Source: Lachnoclostridium sp. UBA7122 (lineage in GTDB: Bacteria; Bacillota; Clostridia; Lachnospirales; Lachnospiraceae). Taken from it: a DNA stretch of 16,779 nucleotides. The notes under the pieces are model-generated. The model made no database searches and had not been told where the DNA came from. It saw only the letters and a program-made list of their open reading frames with translations. The position numbers were made by a program, and so were the translations under genes. Of the stretch, positions 1 to 7,386 are shown piece by piece (within the stretch, counting starts at the first letter, position 1; each line of letters begins with the position of its first letter). The stretch spans positions 1-16,779 of the forward strand of contig DKXQ01000129.1 in assembly GCA_002493085.1 (NCBI GenBank), read 5' to 3'.

Positions 1-39
1 TAAGAACTTTGAAATTGCCATGCCAAAGTAAAGTTACAC

Positions 40-55
40 TATCACAAATGTGATA
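40..55. promoter_or_regulatory. 16-bp palindrome upstream of flhB (operator-like)
   Basis: A perfect inverted repeat, TATCACA-AA-TGTGATA, lies about 50 nt before the flhB start. It is outside any supported gene. Its half-site order (TCACA then TGTGA) is opposite to that of a CRP/FNR-type site, so no known regulator is assigned. It overlaps a partial match to a flagellar-sigma (SigD/FliA) promoter: TAAAGTTA at 29-36 and TGTGATAT at 49-56. The palindrome is seen directly; an operator role is inference. Confidence 0.35.
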
Positions 56-94
56 TGTTATTGATATTTTCAGCCGTATGGGTTATTATAATAT

Positions 95-103
95 AAGGTG
101 GGG
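95..103 (+). promoter_or_regulatory. Ribosome binding site deciding the flhB start
   Basis: AAGGTGGGG ends 4 nt before the ATG at 108. The frame is also open to an earlier ATG at 78, but nothing resembling a ribosome binding site precedes that codon, and the ten extra residues are unlike FlhB N-termini. The start at 108 is therefore preferred. Confidence 0.7.
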
Positions 104-107
104 TTAT

Positions 108-1235
108 ATGGTGACAGATAGTAATATAAATTATTCATTTGCATATGACTTACAGCTTTTTGCAAAAGACGGTGAGGGTGGTGAAAAAACAGAAGAGCCT
201 ACTGCCAAAAAGCTTAATGATGCCCGCAATAAAGGACAGGCAGCTAAGAGCAGGGAGATTACCACAGCCGTATCACTTTTTGTATTTTTTATAACAATAA
301 AGCTGTTTGTTGGGTTTGTTGGGAACCAGTTTTTATCAGCTTATAATTATTTATATTCAAGTATTACAAAGTGTACTGACAATGAATTTACACTGCAGTT
401 TGCATGTTCGCTGCTTGGCAGTGTTATCCAGATTGTAATTTTAACTGCGGTTCCGTTTCTTGCTTTTTCTTTTGTAACATGTTTTGTAACAGAACTTGTA
501 CAGGTAAAATGGAAGATTTCGTATGAACCGTTAAAGCCAAAGTTTAATAAGTTTAATCCGGTAAGCGGTGTAAAACGGCTTTTTTCCAAAGATAAGATTG
601 TGGATTTGCTTATTTCCATATTTAAAATAGCAGTGCTTATATTTATTGTATATGATTTTTTAAAAGATAAGTGGGCTATGGTGCTGAATATGTATTCATA
701 TACACTGTTCCAGGCTATAGAGCTTATTGGCAACACTGTTATTGATGCTGGAATAAGGATATCTGTGTTTTTCCTTATTATAGCTGCAGCAGACTGGAAA
801 TACCGCAAGTGGAAGTTCCATGAAGATATGAAAATGACTAAACAGGAAGTAAAAGATGAATATAAAAATGCAGAAGGTGACCCTCAGGTAAAGAGACAGC
901 AGAGGGCACGCATGCAGCAGGCATCACAAAGGCGTATGATGAATGCACTGCCTCAGGCAGATGTAGTAATTACTAACCCTACACATTTAGCAGTTGCCTT
1001 ACTTTATGACAAGACAAAATATGAAGCTCCAATAGTTGTTGCAAAAGGAGCAGACTTTCTTGCTGCAAAGATTAAAGATGTTGCAAGTGAAAATGATATA
1101 GAGATAGTTGAGAATAAGCCATTGGCAAGGATGCTTTACCACAATGTGGATATAGGCGCACAGATACCACCTGAACTTTACCAGATGGTTGCAGAAATCC
1201 TTGCTTATGTTTATGGTATAAAGGGTAAATTATAA
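108..1235 (+). CDS. flhB: Flagellar export apparatus protein FlhB (substrate-specificity switch)
   Basis: FlhB is a membrane component of the flagellar type III export gate that switches secretion from rod/hook to filament substrates. The 375-aa product has the family's N-terminal signature (EKTEEPTAKKL followed by a KGQAAKSREI stretch) and four hydrophobic segments at about residues 55-75, 105-128, 164-184 and 212-229. A charged linker and a soluble C-terminal domain follow. The autocleavage motif NPTH is intact at residues 290-293 (bases 975-986), and cleavage is expected between N290 and P291. Length is slightly above the usual 350-370, because of a short N-terminal extension. The start is set by AAGGTGGGG at 95-103; an ATG at 78 lacks one. 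It lies 24 nt before flhA, the usual partner in the export gate. Function is assigned by family knowledge and is secure. Confidence 0.96.
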   Translation: MVTDSNINYSFAYDLQLFAKDGEGGEKTEEPTAKKLNDARNKGQAAKSREITTAVSLFVFFITIKLFVGFVGNQFLSAYNYLYSSITKCTDNEFTLQFACSLLGSVIQIVILTAVPFLAFSFVTCFVTELVQVKWKISYEPLKPKFNKFNPVSGVKRLFSKDKIVDLLISIFKIAVLIFIVYDFLKDKWAMVLNMYSYTLFQAIELIGNTVIDAGIRISVFFLIIAAADWKYRKWKFHEDMKMTKQEVKDEYKNAEGDPQVKRQQRARMQQASQRRMMNALPQADVVITNPTHLAVALLYDKTKYEAPIVVAKGADFLAAKIKDVASENDIEIVENKPLARMLYHNVDIGAQIPPELYQMVAEILAYVYGIKGKL

Positions 1236-1259
1236 TAATAAGAAAGGTATGATTATTAT

Positions 1260-3290
1260 ATGAAAAGGCAGGACCTGTTTCTTGGATTATATATACTTGT
1301 ACCAGTAGTATTCCTTATTGTGCCGATTCCGGCACTGCTGCTGGATATATTGATATTGTTTAATATAAGTGTTGCAATGATTGTATTGTTTAATGCACTT
1401 TTTTCAACAGAAGCTATAAATATGTCTTCTTTTCCTACGCTGCTGCTTCTGACAACACTTTTCCGTATGTCGCTTAACGTGGGTTCTACAAGGAATATCC
1501 TGCTTAGGGGATATGCAGGTAATGTAGTAGAAACATTCGGACAGTTTGTAGGCGGCGGCAATCTTATAGTCGGCATAATTATATTCCTTATTCTTGTAAT
1601 TATACAGTTTATTGTAATAAATAAAGGTTCAGAGCGTGTATCCGAAGTTACTGCAAGATTCACGCTTGATGCTATGCCAGGTAAGCAGATGGCTATAGAT
1701 GCTGACTTAAACACAGGTGCAATTAATGATGAACAGGCAAAAGAAAGGCGTGATAAGATACAGTCTGAATCTGCTTTCTTTGGTGCTATGGACGGTGCTA
1801 CTAAGTATGTCAAGGGAGATGCCACAGCAGGCCTTATAATCACTGTTATAAACTTTGTTGGCGGCCTTGCACTTGGTGTAATTATGCAGGGGCTTGAAAT
1901 AACAGATGCTATTTCAAAGTACACTATACTTACAATAGGTGATGGACTTGTAAGCCAGATACCTTCCCTGCTTATATCACTTTCGACAGGTATACTTGTA
2001 ACAAAGGCATCAAAAAATGCAGATATTGGCAATGTCCTTATAAAAGAACTTTTCTCAATTCCAAAAGTACTTTACATAGTTGGCGGGGCTATGGCATTTC
2101 TTGGAATAGCTACACCACTGTCAACACTTCTCTGCCTTATTTATGCAGTACTATTTATAGCAGCGGGCAGGGCAATTGAATCTGCTATTGAGGAAAGCGA
2201 AATTGAAGAAGAGGTTGAAGAAGAAGAAACTGCTGAAGAGATACGGCGTCCAGAAAATGTTGTTTCCTTACTGCAGGTTGACCCTATCGAGCTTGAATTT
2301 GGATATGGCATTATACCACTTGCAGATGTCAACCAGGGTGGCGACCTTTTAGACAGGGTTGTTATGATAAGAAGACAGATAGCGCTGGAACTTGGGTGTG
2401 TAGTTCCTATGATACGTTTAAGGGATAATATACAGCTCAACCCTAACCAGTACCTTATTAAAATAAAAGGTGTGCCTATAAGTGAAGGTGAAATTTTATT
2501 TGACCACTATATGGCTATGAACCCAGGATATGTTGAAGAAGAAATTACAGGTATTCCTACATTTGAACCGTCCTTCCATCTGCCAGCAATATGGATTACA
2601 GAATCACAGAGGGAACGGGCAGAATCACTTGGATATACAGTTGTTGACCCACCGTCAATTATTGCCACACATCTTACTGAAGTTGTAAGGAATAATATTG
2701 ACAGCCTGCTTACAAGGCAGGATGTGCAAAATCTTATCAATAATGTACAGGAAGCCAATACAACACTTATATCAGAACTTGTTCCAAAGCTTCTGACTGT
2801 CGGTGAGATACAGAAAGTGCTGCAGAACCTTTTAAGGGAAGGCATTTCAATAAGGGACCTTATTACAATATTTGAGACGCTTGCGGATAACGCCACAACG
2901 ACAAGGGATACAGATGTGCTTACTGAGTATGTGCGCCAGAGTTTAAAACGCGCCATATCTAACAAATATTTCCCTTCTAATGAGATGACAAGTGTAGTTA
3001 CCCTTGACCCTAAGATTGAACAGGAAATAATGGGATCTGTTAAGCAGACAGAGCAGGGCGCATACATAAATCTTGCACCAGAAAAAATGCAGGATATATT
3101 AAATTCAGTAAAAGACGAGGTAGACAAGATGGAAGAACTTGGCAAAAATCCTATTATTGTAACTTCTCCTATTGTACGTATGTATTTTAAAAAGATTACC
3201 TCTGAACAGTTCAGGGATTTAACTGTTATATCATACAATGAAATAGCCCCTGATGTTGAATTACAATCTATAGGGATGGTGACAGTATAG
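1260..3290 (+). CDS. flhA: Flagellar biosynthesis protein FlhA (export gate)
   Basis: FlhA is the large export-gate protein that couples proton motive force to flagellar protein secretion and docks chaperone-substrate complexes. The 676-aa product is normal for the family (about 680-700). Residues 1-305 hold about eight hydrophobic segments. The FHIPEP family signature lies at about 126-150 and includes RFTLDAMPGKQMAIDADL, with the conserved acidic residues. A very acidic linker (about 311-328, rich in EE) joins the cytoplasmic domain, about 330-676. The ATG at 1260 is preceded by AGAAAGG at 1241-1247 with 12 nt between. An ATG at 1249 is out of frame and stops after four codons. The TAG stop at 3288-3290 overlaps the GTG of flhF by one base, suggesting translational coupling. 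Nothing is missing or broken. Confidence 0.97.
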   Translation: MKRQDLFLGLYILVPVVFLIVPIPALLLDILILFNISVAMIVLFNALFSTEAINMSSFPTLLLLTTLFRMSLNVGSTRNILLRGYAGNVVETFGQFVGGGNLIVGIIIFLILVIIQFIVINKGSERVSEVTARFTLDAMPGKQMAIDADLNTGAINDEQAKERRDKIQSESAFFGAMDGATKYVKGDATAGLIITVINFVGGLALGVIMQGLEITDAISKYTILTIGDGLVSQIPSLLISLSTGILVTKASKNADIGNVLIKELFSIPKVLYIVGGAMAFLGIATPLSTLLCLIYAVLFIAAGRAIESAIEESEIEEEVEEEETAEEIRRPENVVSLLQVDPIELEFGYGIIPLADVNQGGDLLDRVVMIRRQIALELGCVVPMIRLRDNIQLNPNQYLIKIKGVPISEGEILFDHYMAMNPGYVEEEITGIPTFEPSFHLPAIWITESQRERAESLGYTVVDPPSIIATHLTEVVRNNIDSLLTRQDVQNLINNVQEANTTLISELVPKLLTVGEIQKVLQNLLREGISIRDLITIFETLADNATTTRDTDVLTEYVRQSLKRAISNKYFPSNEMTSVVTLDPKIEQEIMGSVKQTEQGAYINLAPEKMQDILNSVKDEVDKMEELGKNPIIVTSPIVRMYFKKITSEQFRDLTVISYNEIAPDVELQSIGMVTV

Positions 3291-4570
3291 TGATTATTAA
3301 GAAATATATTGGAAAGACAGAAGAAGAAGCCATAGGGCTTGCCAAGGCAGACCTTGGAGAAGAAGCTACTATTATGAATACTAAAGAAATAGTCCCACAC
3401 GGATTATTTAAGTTTTTCAGACAGTTGTCATTTGAAGTAACTGCTGCAGTTGATGAAATAAAACAGACAAACGCAGTCCCGGCACAGAAAGAGCCTGGCA
3501 TTAGTGAAACGCCAGATTTTAGCAAACTCCAGCAGGTTTTGAATGAACAGCAGTTTGGGCCAGCACCAGATTCCAAGACAGCCCAGAAGGAAGCTGAAAG
3601 GGAAAGGCTGCTTAAAAGCAGGCATATTCTTGAAGACAGCATGGATGATGATAGTGTGGACAGGGAAGACAGCAAGGGGATTGAACAAAAGCTCAGCACA
3701 CTGCAGGACCTGCTTGAAAAACAGATGACTTTAAGCCAGGATGGGGAAAAAGAAGAGAAGGAAAGAATTGTTGATAAAAACCAGGCATATCTTGATTTAA
3801 TACGTAAACAGCTTATCCAGAATGAAGTAGAAGAGTGTTATGTAGAACAGATTTTAAATGAAATAAAAGGAACCCTTGGGCATAACACTACCCTTGATAA
3901 TATACTTGCGGGTGTATACCAGAAGATTGTATTAAAGATAGGTTCCCCGCATCTTATTGACCTTAAAACAAAACATACAAAGTATATTTTCTTTGTTGGG
4001 CCAACAGGCGTAGGAAAGACAACTACCATAGCAAAAATAGCATCTATGATGAAGCTTGCCAAAAAGTCAAAAGTTGCGCTGGTTACATCAGATACTTACA
4101 GGATTGCCGCAGTAGAGCAGTTAAAAATTTATGCCAATATTCTTGGGATACCATTACATGTTGTCTATGCAGCAGAGGAAATGGAAAAGTTAAAAGACGG
4201 GCTTCATGATTATGACCTTGTGCTTGTAGATACTGCCGGGCGTTCACACAATAATAAAGAACAGAAAGAAGACTTGTGCAATATATTAAGGACAGTGCCT
4301 GAAAGTGATAAAGAAGTATTTCTTGTGCTGAGTGCAACGACAAAATACCAGGATTTAGTAGATATAACAAATACTTATTCTGGCATATGCCGGTACAGCA
4401 TAATATTTACAAAACTGGATGAGACAAGTAAAATAGGTAATATATTCAATATCCATATACTGACAGGGGCACCTCTTTCATATGTTACACAAGGCCAGAA
4501 TGTTCCAAATGATATAGGAAAGATTGATGCCCAGAAAATTGCAAAACAGCTTCTTGGAGGGAATAGCTGA
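3290..4570 (+). CDS. flhF: Flagellar biosynthesis GTPase FlhF
   Basis: FlhF is an SRP-family GTPase that helps place the flagellar basal body at the membrane. The product is 426 aa. Residues 1-50 are a small basic/acidic N-terminal domain beginning MIIKKYIGKTEEEA. Residues 55-160 are a polar, probably disordered linker. The NG domain follows. Its GTPase motifs are all visible: P-loop GPTGVGKTTT at 237-246, DTYRIAA at 268-274, DTAGR at 314-318, and the guanine-specificity motif TKLDE at 374-378. The start is GTG at 3290, sharing one base with the flhA stop. The TGA at 4568-4570 shares one base with the flhG ATG. This tight flhA-flhF-flhG arrangement is typical of flagellated Firmicutes. The assignment is secure; the exact role (number or position of flagella) varies between species. 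Confidence 0.96.
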   Translation: MIIKKYIGKTEEEAIGLAKADLGEEATIMNTKEIVPHGLFKFFRQLSFEVTAAVDEIKQTNAVPAQKEPGISETPDFSKLQQVLNEQQFGPAPDSKTAQKEAERERLLKSRHILEDSMDDDSVDREDSKGIEQKLSTLQDLLEKQMTLSQDGEKEEKERIVDKNQAYLDLIRKQLIQNEVEECYVEQILNEIKGTLGHNTTLDNILAGVYQKIVLKIGSPHLIDLKTKHTKYIFFVGPTGVGKTTTIAKIASMMKLAKKSKVALVTSDTYRIAAVEQLKIYANILGIPLHVVYAAEEMEKLKDGLHDYDLVLVDTAGRSHNNKEQKEDLCNILRTVPESDKEVFLVLSATTKYQDLVDITNTYSGICRYSIIFTKLDETSKIGNIFNIHILTGAPLSYVTQGQNVPNDIGKIDAQKIAKQLLGGNS

Positions 4571-5451
4571 TGGACCAGGCAGAGCAGTTAAGAAATTTAA
4601 TTAAACAGCAAAACAGACAGCAACACCTTGCAAGAGTCATTACTGTTACAAGTGGCAAAGGAGGGGTGGGCAAGTCTAATATATCCTTAAATCTTGCTAT
4701 AAGTTTTAGCAGGCTCAGGAAAAAAGTGGTAATACTGGATGCAGATTTCGGGCTTGCCAATATAGAAGTGATGCTTGGCATCAGACCAAGATACAGCCTG
4801 GCTGATGTGATATTCCGAGGCAGAAGTGTAAGTGAAATAATTACAAAAGGACCTGGAAATATTGGTTTTGTATCAGGCGGCTCAGGCATACATGAACTGA
4901 CAGAGTTAAACGGTGACCAGATAAGGCTTCTTGTAAATGTGATGTACCAGCTTGACAGTATAGCAGATATTGTAATTATCGATACAGGAGCAGGAATTTC
5001 TGGCAATGTTATGGAAATGATACTTTCAAGCTCTGAGATTCTTCTGGTTGCCACACCTGAACCAGCATCCATAACTGATGCATATGTGCTTTTAAAAACG
5101 CTTAAAAACCAGGAAGATTATAATGAAGATATATTAAAGATACGGCTGCTTGGCAACAGGGCGCAGAGCAGGGCTGAAGGAAAGGAACTGTATGATAAGC
5201 TTAATTCAGTTGTTGGAAGATTTCTGGGGATGAAAATGGACTATATGGGTGCTGTACCATATGACAGCTATTTACAAAAGGCTGTTATGAAACAGCGGCC
5301 AGTCTGCCTCGCCTATCCTGATTCACCTTCTGCAAAGGCGTTACAGGACCTTGCAGTTATTTTAAACAGCCAGAGCAATAGAATGATTGCTGCTTCTGGA
5401 GGCGGATTATCAGGTATTTTTACAAAAATACTGCACAGCCGCAGCAGATAA
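4570..5451 (+). CDS. flhG: Flagellar number regulator FlhG (MinD-like ATPase, YlxH)
   Basis: FlhG is a MinD/ParA-type ATPase that limits flagellar number and stimulates FlhF. The 293-aa product opens with MDQAEQLRNL, an exact match to the DQAxxLR helix that in Bacillus FlhG activates the FlhF GTPase. The deviant Walker A motif SGKGGVGKS is at 28-36, DAD at 57-59 and DTGAG at 138-142. The C-terminal piece, about 279-293 (LSGIFTKILHSRSR), can form the amphipathic membrane-binding helix expected of MinD-like proteins. GGAGGG at 4557-4562 precedes the ATG, which overlaps the flhF stop as TGATG. The gene is complete. MinD itself is excluded by the DQAxxLR helix and by the flhF neighbour. Confidence 0.95.
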   Translation: MDQAEQLRNLIKQQNRQQHLARVITVTSGKGGVGKSNISLNLAISFSRLRKKVVILDADFGLANIEVMLGIRPRYSLADVIFRGRSVSEIITKGPGNIGFVSGGSGIHELTELNGDQIRLLVNVMYQLDSIADIVIIDTGAGISGNVMEMILSSSEILLVATPEPASITDAYVLLKTLKNQEDYNEDILKIRLLGNRAQSRAEGKELYDKLNSVVGRFLGMKMDYMGAVPYDSYLQKAVMKQRPVCLAYPDSPSAKALQDLAVILNSQSNRMIAASGGGLSGIFTKILHSRSR

Positions 5452-5461
5452 GAGGTGTTAC

Positions 5462-6163
5462 ATGCTTGACAAATTTGTAAAAGCTGGAATCAAAGTGGCC
5501 GTTCACAGAGAGCCGCTGCCGGAATACAATTTAGAGCTCCAGAAAGTGCTGTCTGGCTCTGAAGCTGTTATTACTGGCAGCAGCTCTGGCAGCAGCCCAG
5601 GCTTAGATAAAAACAAGTATTATACCCTGGATTTTTATGCCAGGGATGGTATATACAAATGCAGTGCATATATAACTTCAATATATAACAAAAAAGACCG
5701 CATATGCTATAAAATACAGACCGCCTCGCCTTTAAGAAAGGAAGACAGGCGCAGGTACCAGAGGTATCCCTGCCATGCACTTATTTCTTATTCTGTTTTA
5801 CAGAAAGAGCAGGCGCTTGATATTATAAAGAATAACTGGGGAGAGGCATGGCCAGAAACCGCCGGCATACAGTGGTTTAAACATGCGTCTTTAGAGGATA
5901 TAGGGGGTGGCGGGATACGGATTACTTCAAGACAGCGGCTGGAAAAAGGCACATATCTGGCCTGTACCCTGGATTTTGCAGAATACAGCAGCAAAATCCA
6001 GGATAAACCTGATTTTGCACTGATATGTGAGGTTGTACATATTAAAAAGCTTTATAGTGAAAGAAATCTTTTTGATGTAAGGTTAAAATATATTGGAATA
6101 ACAGAACAGCAGCGCGAGAAGATTATACGTTTTGTTTTCTGGCTCGAAAGACAAAAAATCTAG
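5462..6163 (+). CDS. PilZ-domain cyclic di-GMP receptor, YcgR-like flagellar brake
   Basis: The 233-aa protein has an N-terminal YcgR-like domain (about 10-92) and a C-terminal PilZ domain (about 94-232). YcgR/YpfA proteins bind c-di-GMP and slow or bias the flagellar motor. The first PilZ motif RxxxR is present as RRYQR at 97-101. The second motif, normally (D/N)xSxxG, reads DIGGGG at 146-151, so the serine is replaced by glycine. About 30 residues (112-141) separate strand one from that motif, longer than in many PilZ domains. The ATG at 5462 is chosen because AGAGGTG at 5451-5457 precedes it. The frame is open further upstream, but only inside flhG. The gene sits between flhG and cheB, supporting a motility role. 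The fold is clear; ligand binding is inferred from the motifs. Confidence 0.85.
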   Translation: MLDKFVKAGIKVAVHREPLPEYNLELQKVLSGSEAVITGSSSGSSPGLDKNKYYTLDFYARDGIYKCSAYITSIYNKKDRICYKIQTASPLRKEDRRRYQRYPCHALISYSVLQKEQALDIIKNNWGEAWPETAGIQWFKHASLEDIGGGGIRITSRQRLEKGTYLACTLDFAEYSSKIQDKPDFALICEVVHIKKLYSERNLFDVRLKYIGITEQQREKIIRFVFWLERQKI

Positions 6164-6195
6164 AAGCTTACTGTAGTATGAAAAGTAACTTTATA

Positions 6196-6202
6196 AGAAA
6201 GG
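6196..6202 (+). promoter_or_regulatory. Ribosome binding site deciding the cheB start
   Basis: AGAAAGG sits 14 nt before the ATG at 6217 and only 2 nt before an in-frame ATG at 6205. GGGA at 6207-6210 also lies 6 nt before 6217. An ATG at 6178 has no such site. The same heptamer lies 12-13 nt before flhA, fliA and hisA, which favours 6217. Confidence 0.5.
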
Positions 6203-6216
6203 GCATGGGAATTAAA

Positions 6217-7386
6217 ATGAAAAATATTTTAATAGTTGATGATTCTGCACTTATGAGAAGAACTATGTCTGATATAATAAATTCAGATGAAGAATTACAC
6301 AATGAAAAGTATGCAGTTAATGGTGAAGATGCCTTGAAACTGTTCGATGCCGGGGAAAAGTTCGATGCCATAGTTTTAGACATCAATATGCCTAAAATGA
6401 ATGGTATAGAATTTTTAAGGGTACTTAATAAACAGAGGCGCAAAGAGAAAGTTGTAATTGTCAGCACAGTTGCAAAGGAAGGCGGAAAAGAAACTATCCA
6501 GGCACTTGAGCTCGGTGCATTTGACTTTGTAACAAAACCTGACAGTCTTGCAGAAGTGAAAGGACCATCTTTTGGACAGCGTCTTATTGAAATGTTATAT
6601 GCCGCAGTGGGCCTGCGCACATCCGAAGCTTCAAATGAAGATGTAAAGAAAAGGGTGCACATGTCCCGGATAAAGGCACAGGCAGCAAGAGCTGCTGTTG
6701 CAGCGGCTAAACCGGCAGAACACACAGAGAGCAGTGCACGGCCACCGCTTACCCGGATAATGTCTGACAGGACCAGACATTCACAGACTATTCCTGGCAA
6801 GGGGACAAAAAAACTTGTGGCCATTGCATGTTCTACTGGCGGACCGAAGGCACTCCAGTATGTTATACCTTTCCTGCCAGCTAACCTTGATGCACCAGTC
6901 CTGCTTGTCCAGCACATGCCAGAGGGATTTACTTTATCACTAAGTAAAAGGCTTGATGAACTCAGCAGGATTAATGTCAAAGAAGCAGCAGATGGTGATA
7001 TTCTTCAGAAAGGGACAGTTTACATTGCAAAAGGCGGTGCGCAGATGCGTCTGTGCGAAAAAAATAAGAACAGCCATATCATCAAAGTTACAAAGGAAGC
7101 AGCAAGAAATGGCCTTAAGCCATGTGCTGATATAATGTATGAATCTTTAATGGAAACTTCTTTTGATGAAATAACGTGTGTTGTTATGACAGGCATGGGC
7201 GCAGATGGCACACAGGGAATCCTGCAGCTGGAACAGACCAATAAAATTTATGTAATTGGCCAGGATGCAGAAAGCTGTACAGTATATGGCATGCCAAAGG
7301 CCCTTGCTGACGCCGGTGCAGTGGACGAAGTAGTCACTTTGAAAAACATTGCAGATGCTATAACGAGACACGTGGGGGTGTTATAA
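6217..7386 (+). CDS. cheB: Chemotaxis response regulator protein-glutamate methylesterase CheB
   Basis: CheB removes methyl groups from chemoreceptors (and can deamidate glutamines) when phosphorylated by CheA, giving adaptation. From the start at 6217 the product is 389 aa, slightly longer than the usual 350-370. The receiver domain (1-120) begins MKNILIVDDSA. The phospho-acceptor is D55 (VLDINMP), and the conserved Lys is in TKPD at about 107. A linker rich in Ala and Arg (about 140-195) follows. The methylesterase domain carries the catalytic triad S206 (ACSTGGP), H233 (QHMPEG) and D330 (GMGADG). In-frame starts at 6178 and 6205 would add 13 or 4 residues not expected in a receiver domain. 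The stop directly abuts the cheA ATG. The assignment is secure; only the start is uncertain. Confidence 0.94.
   Translation: MKNILIVDDSALMRRTMSDIINSDEELHNEKYAVNGEDALKLFDAGEKFDAIVLDINMPKMNGIEFLRVLNKQRRKEKVVIVSTVAKEGGKETIQALELGAFDFVTKPDSLAEVKGPSFGQRLIEMLYAAVGLRTSEASNEDVKKRVHMSRIKAQAARAAVAAAKPAEHTESSARPPLTRIMSDRTRHSQTIPGKGTKKLVAIACSTGGPKALQYVIPFLPANLDAPVLLVQHMPEGFTLSLSKRLDELSRINVKEAADGDILQKGTVYIAKGGAQMRLCEKNKNSHIIKVTKEAARNGLKPCADIMYESLMETSFDEITCVVMTGMGADGTQGILQLEQTNKIYVIGQDAESCTVYGMPKALADAGAVDEVVTLKNIADAITRHVGVL

Noticed and set aside
1..53. C-terminal end of an upstream gene (fliR would be expected)
   Set aside because: All three frames stop by position 53 and the remaining residues are too few to identify, so no partial gene is listed.
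1249..1263. Mini-frame ATG-ATT-ATT-ATA-TGA just before flhA as a possible leader peptide
   Set aside because: The ribosome binding site is only 1 nt from that ATG, too close to work, while it suits the flhA ATG at 1260 in the AGAAAGG register.
1256..3400. Long open frames on the minus strand opposite flhA (about 258 and 297 codons)
   Set aside because: They lie antisense to a complete, motif-rich FlhA, have Ser/Ile/Leu-rich composition typical of reverse reading of this codon bias, match no family and lack ribosome binding sites.
6168..6980. Minus-strand open frame of about 270 codons opposite cheB
   Set aside because: It mirrors the CheB receiver and methylesterase codons; the plus-strand gene has all catalytic residues, and no start signal is seen for the reverse frame.
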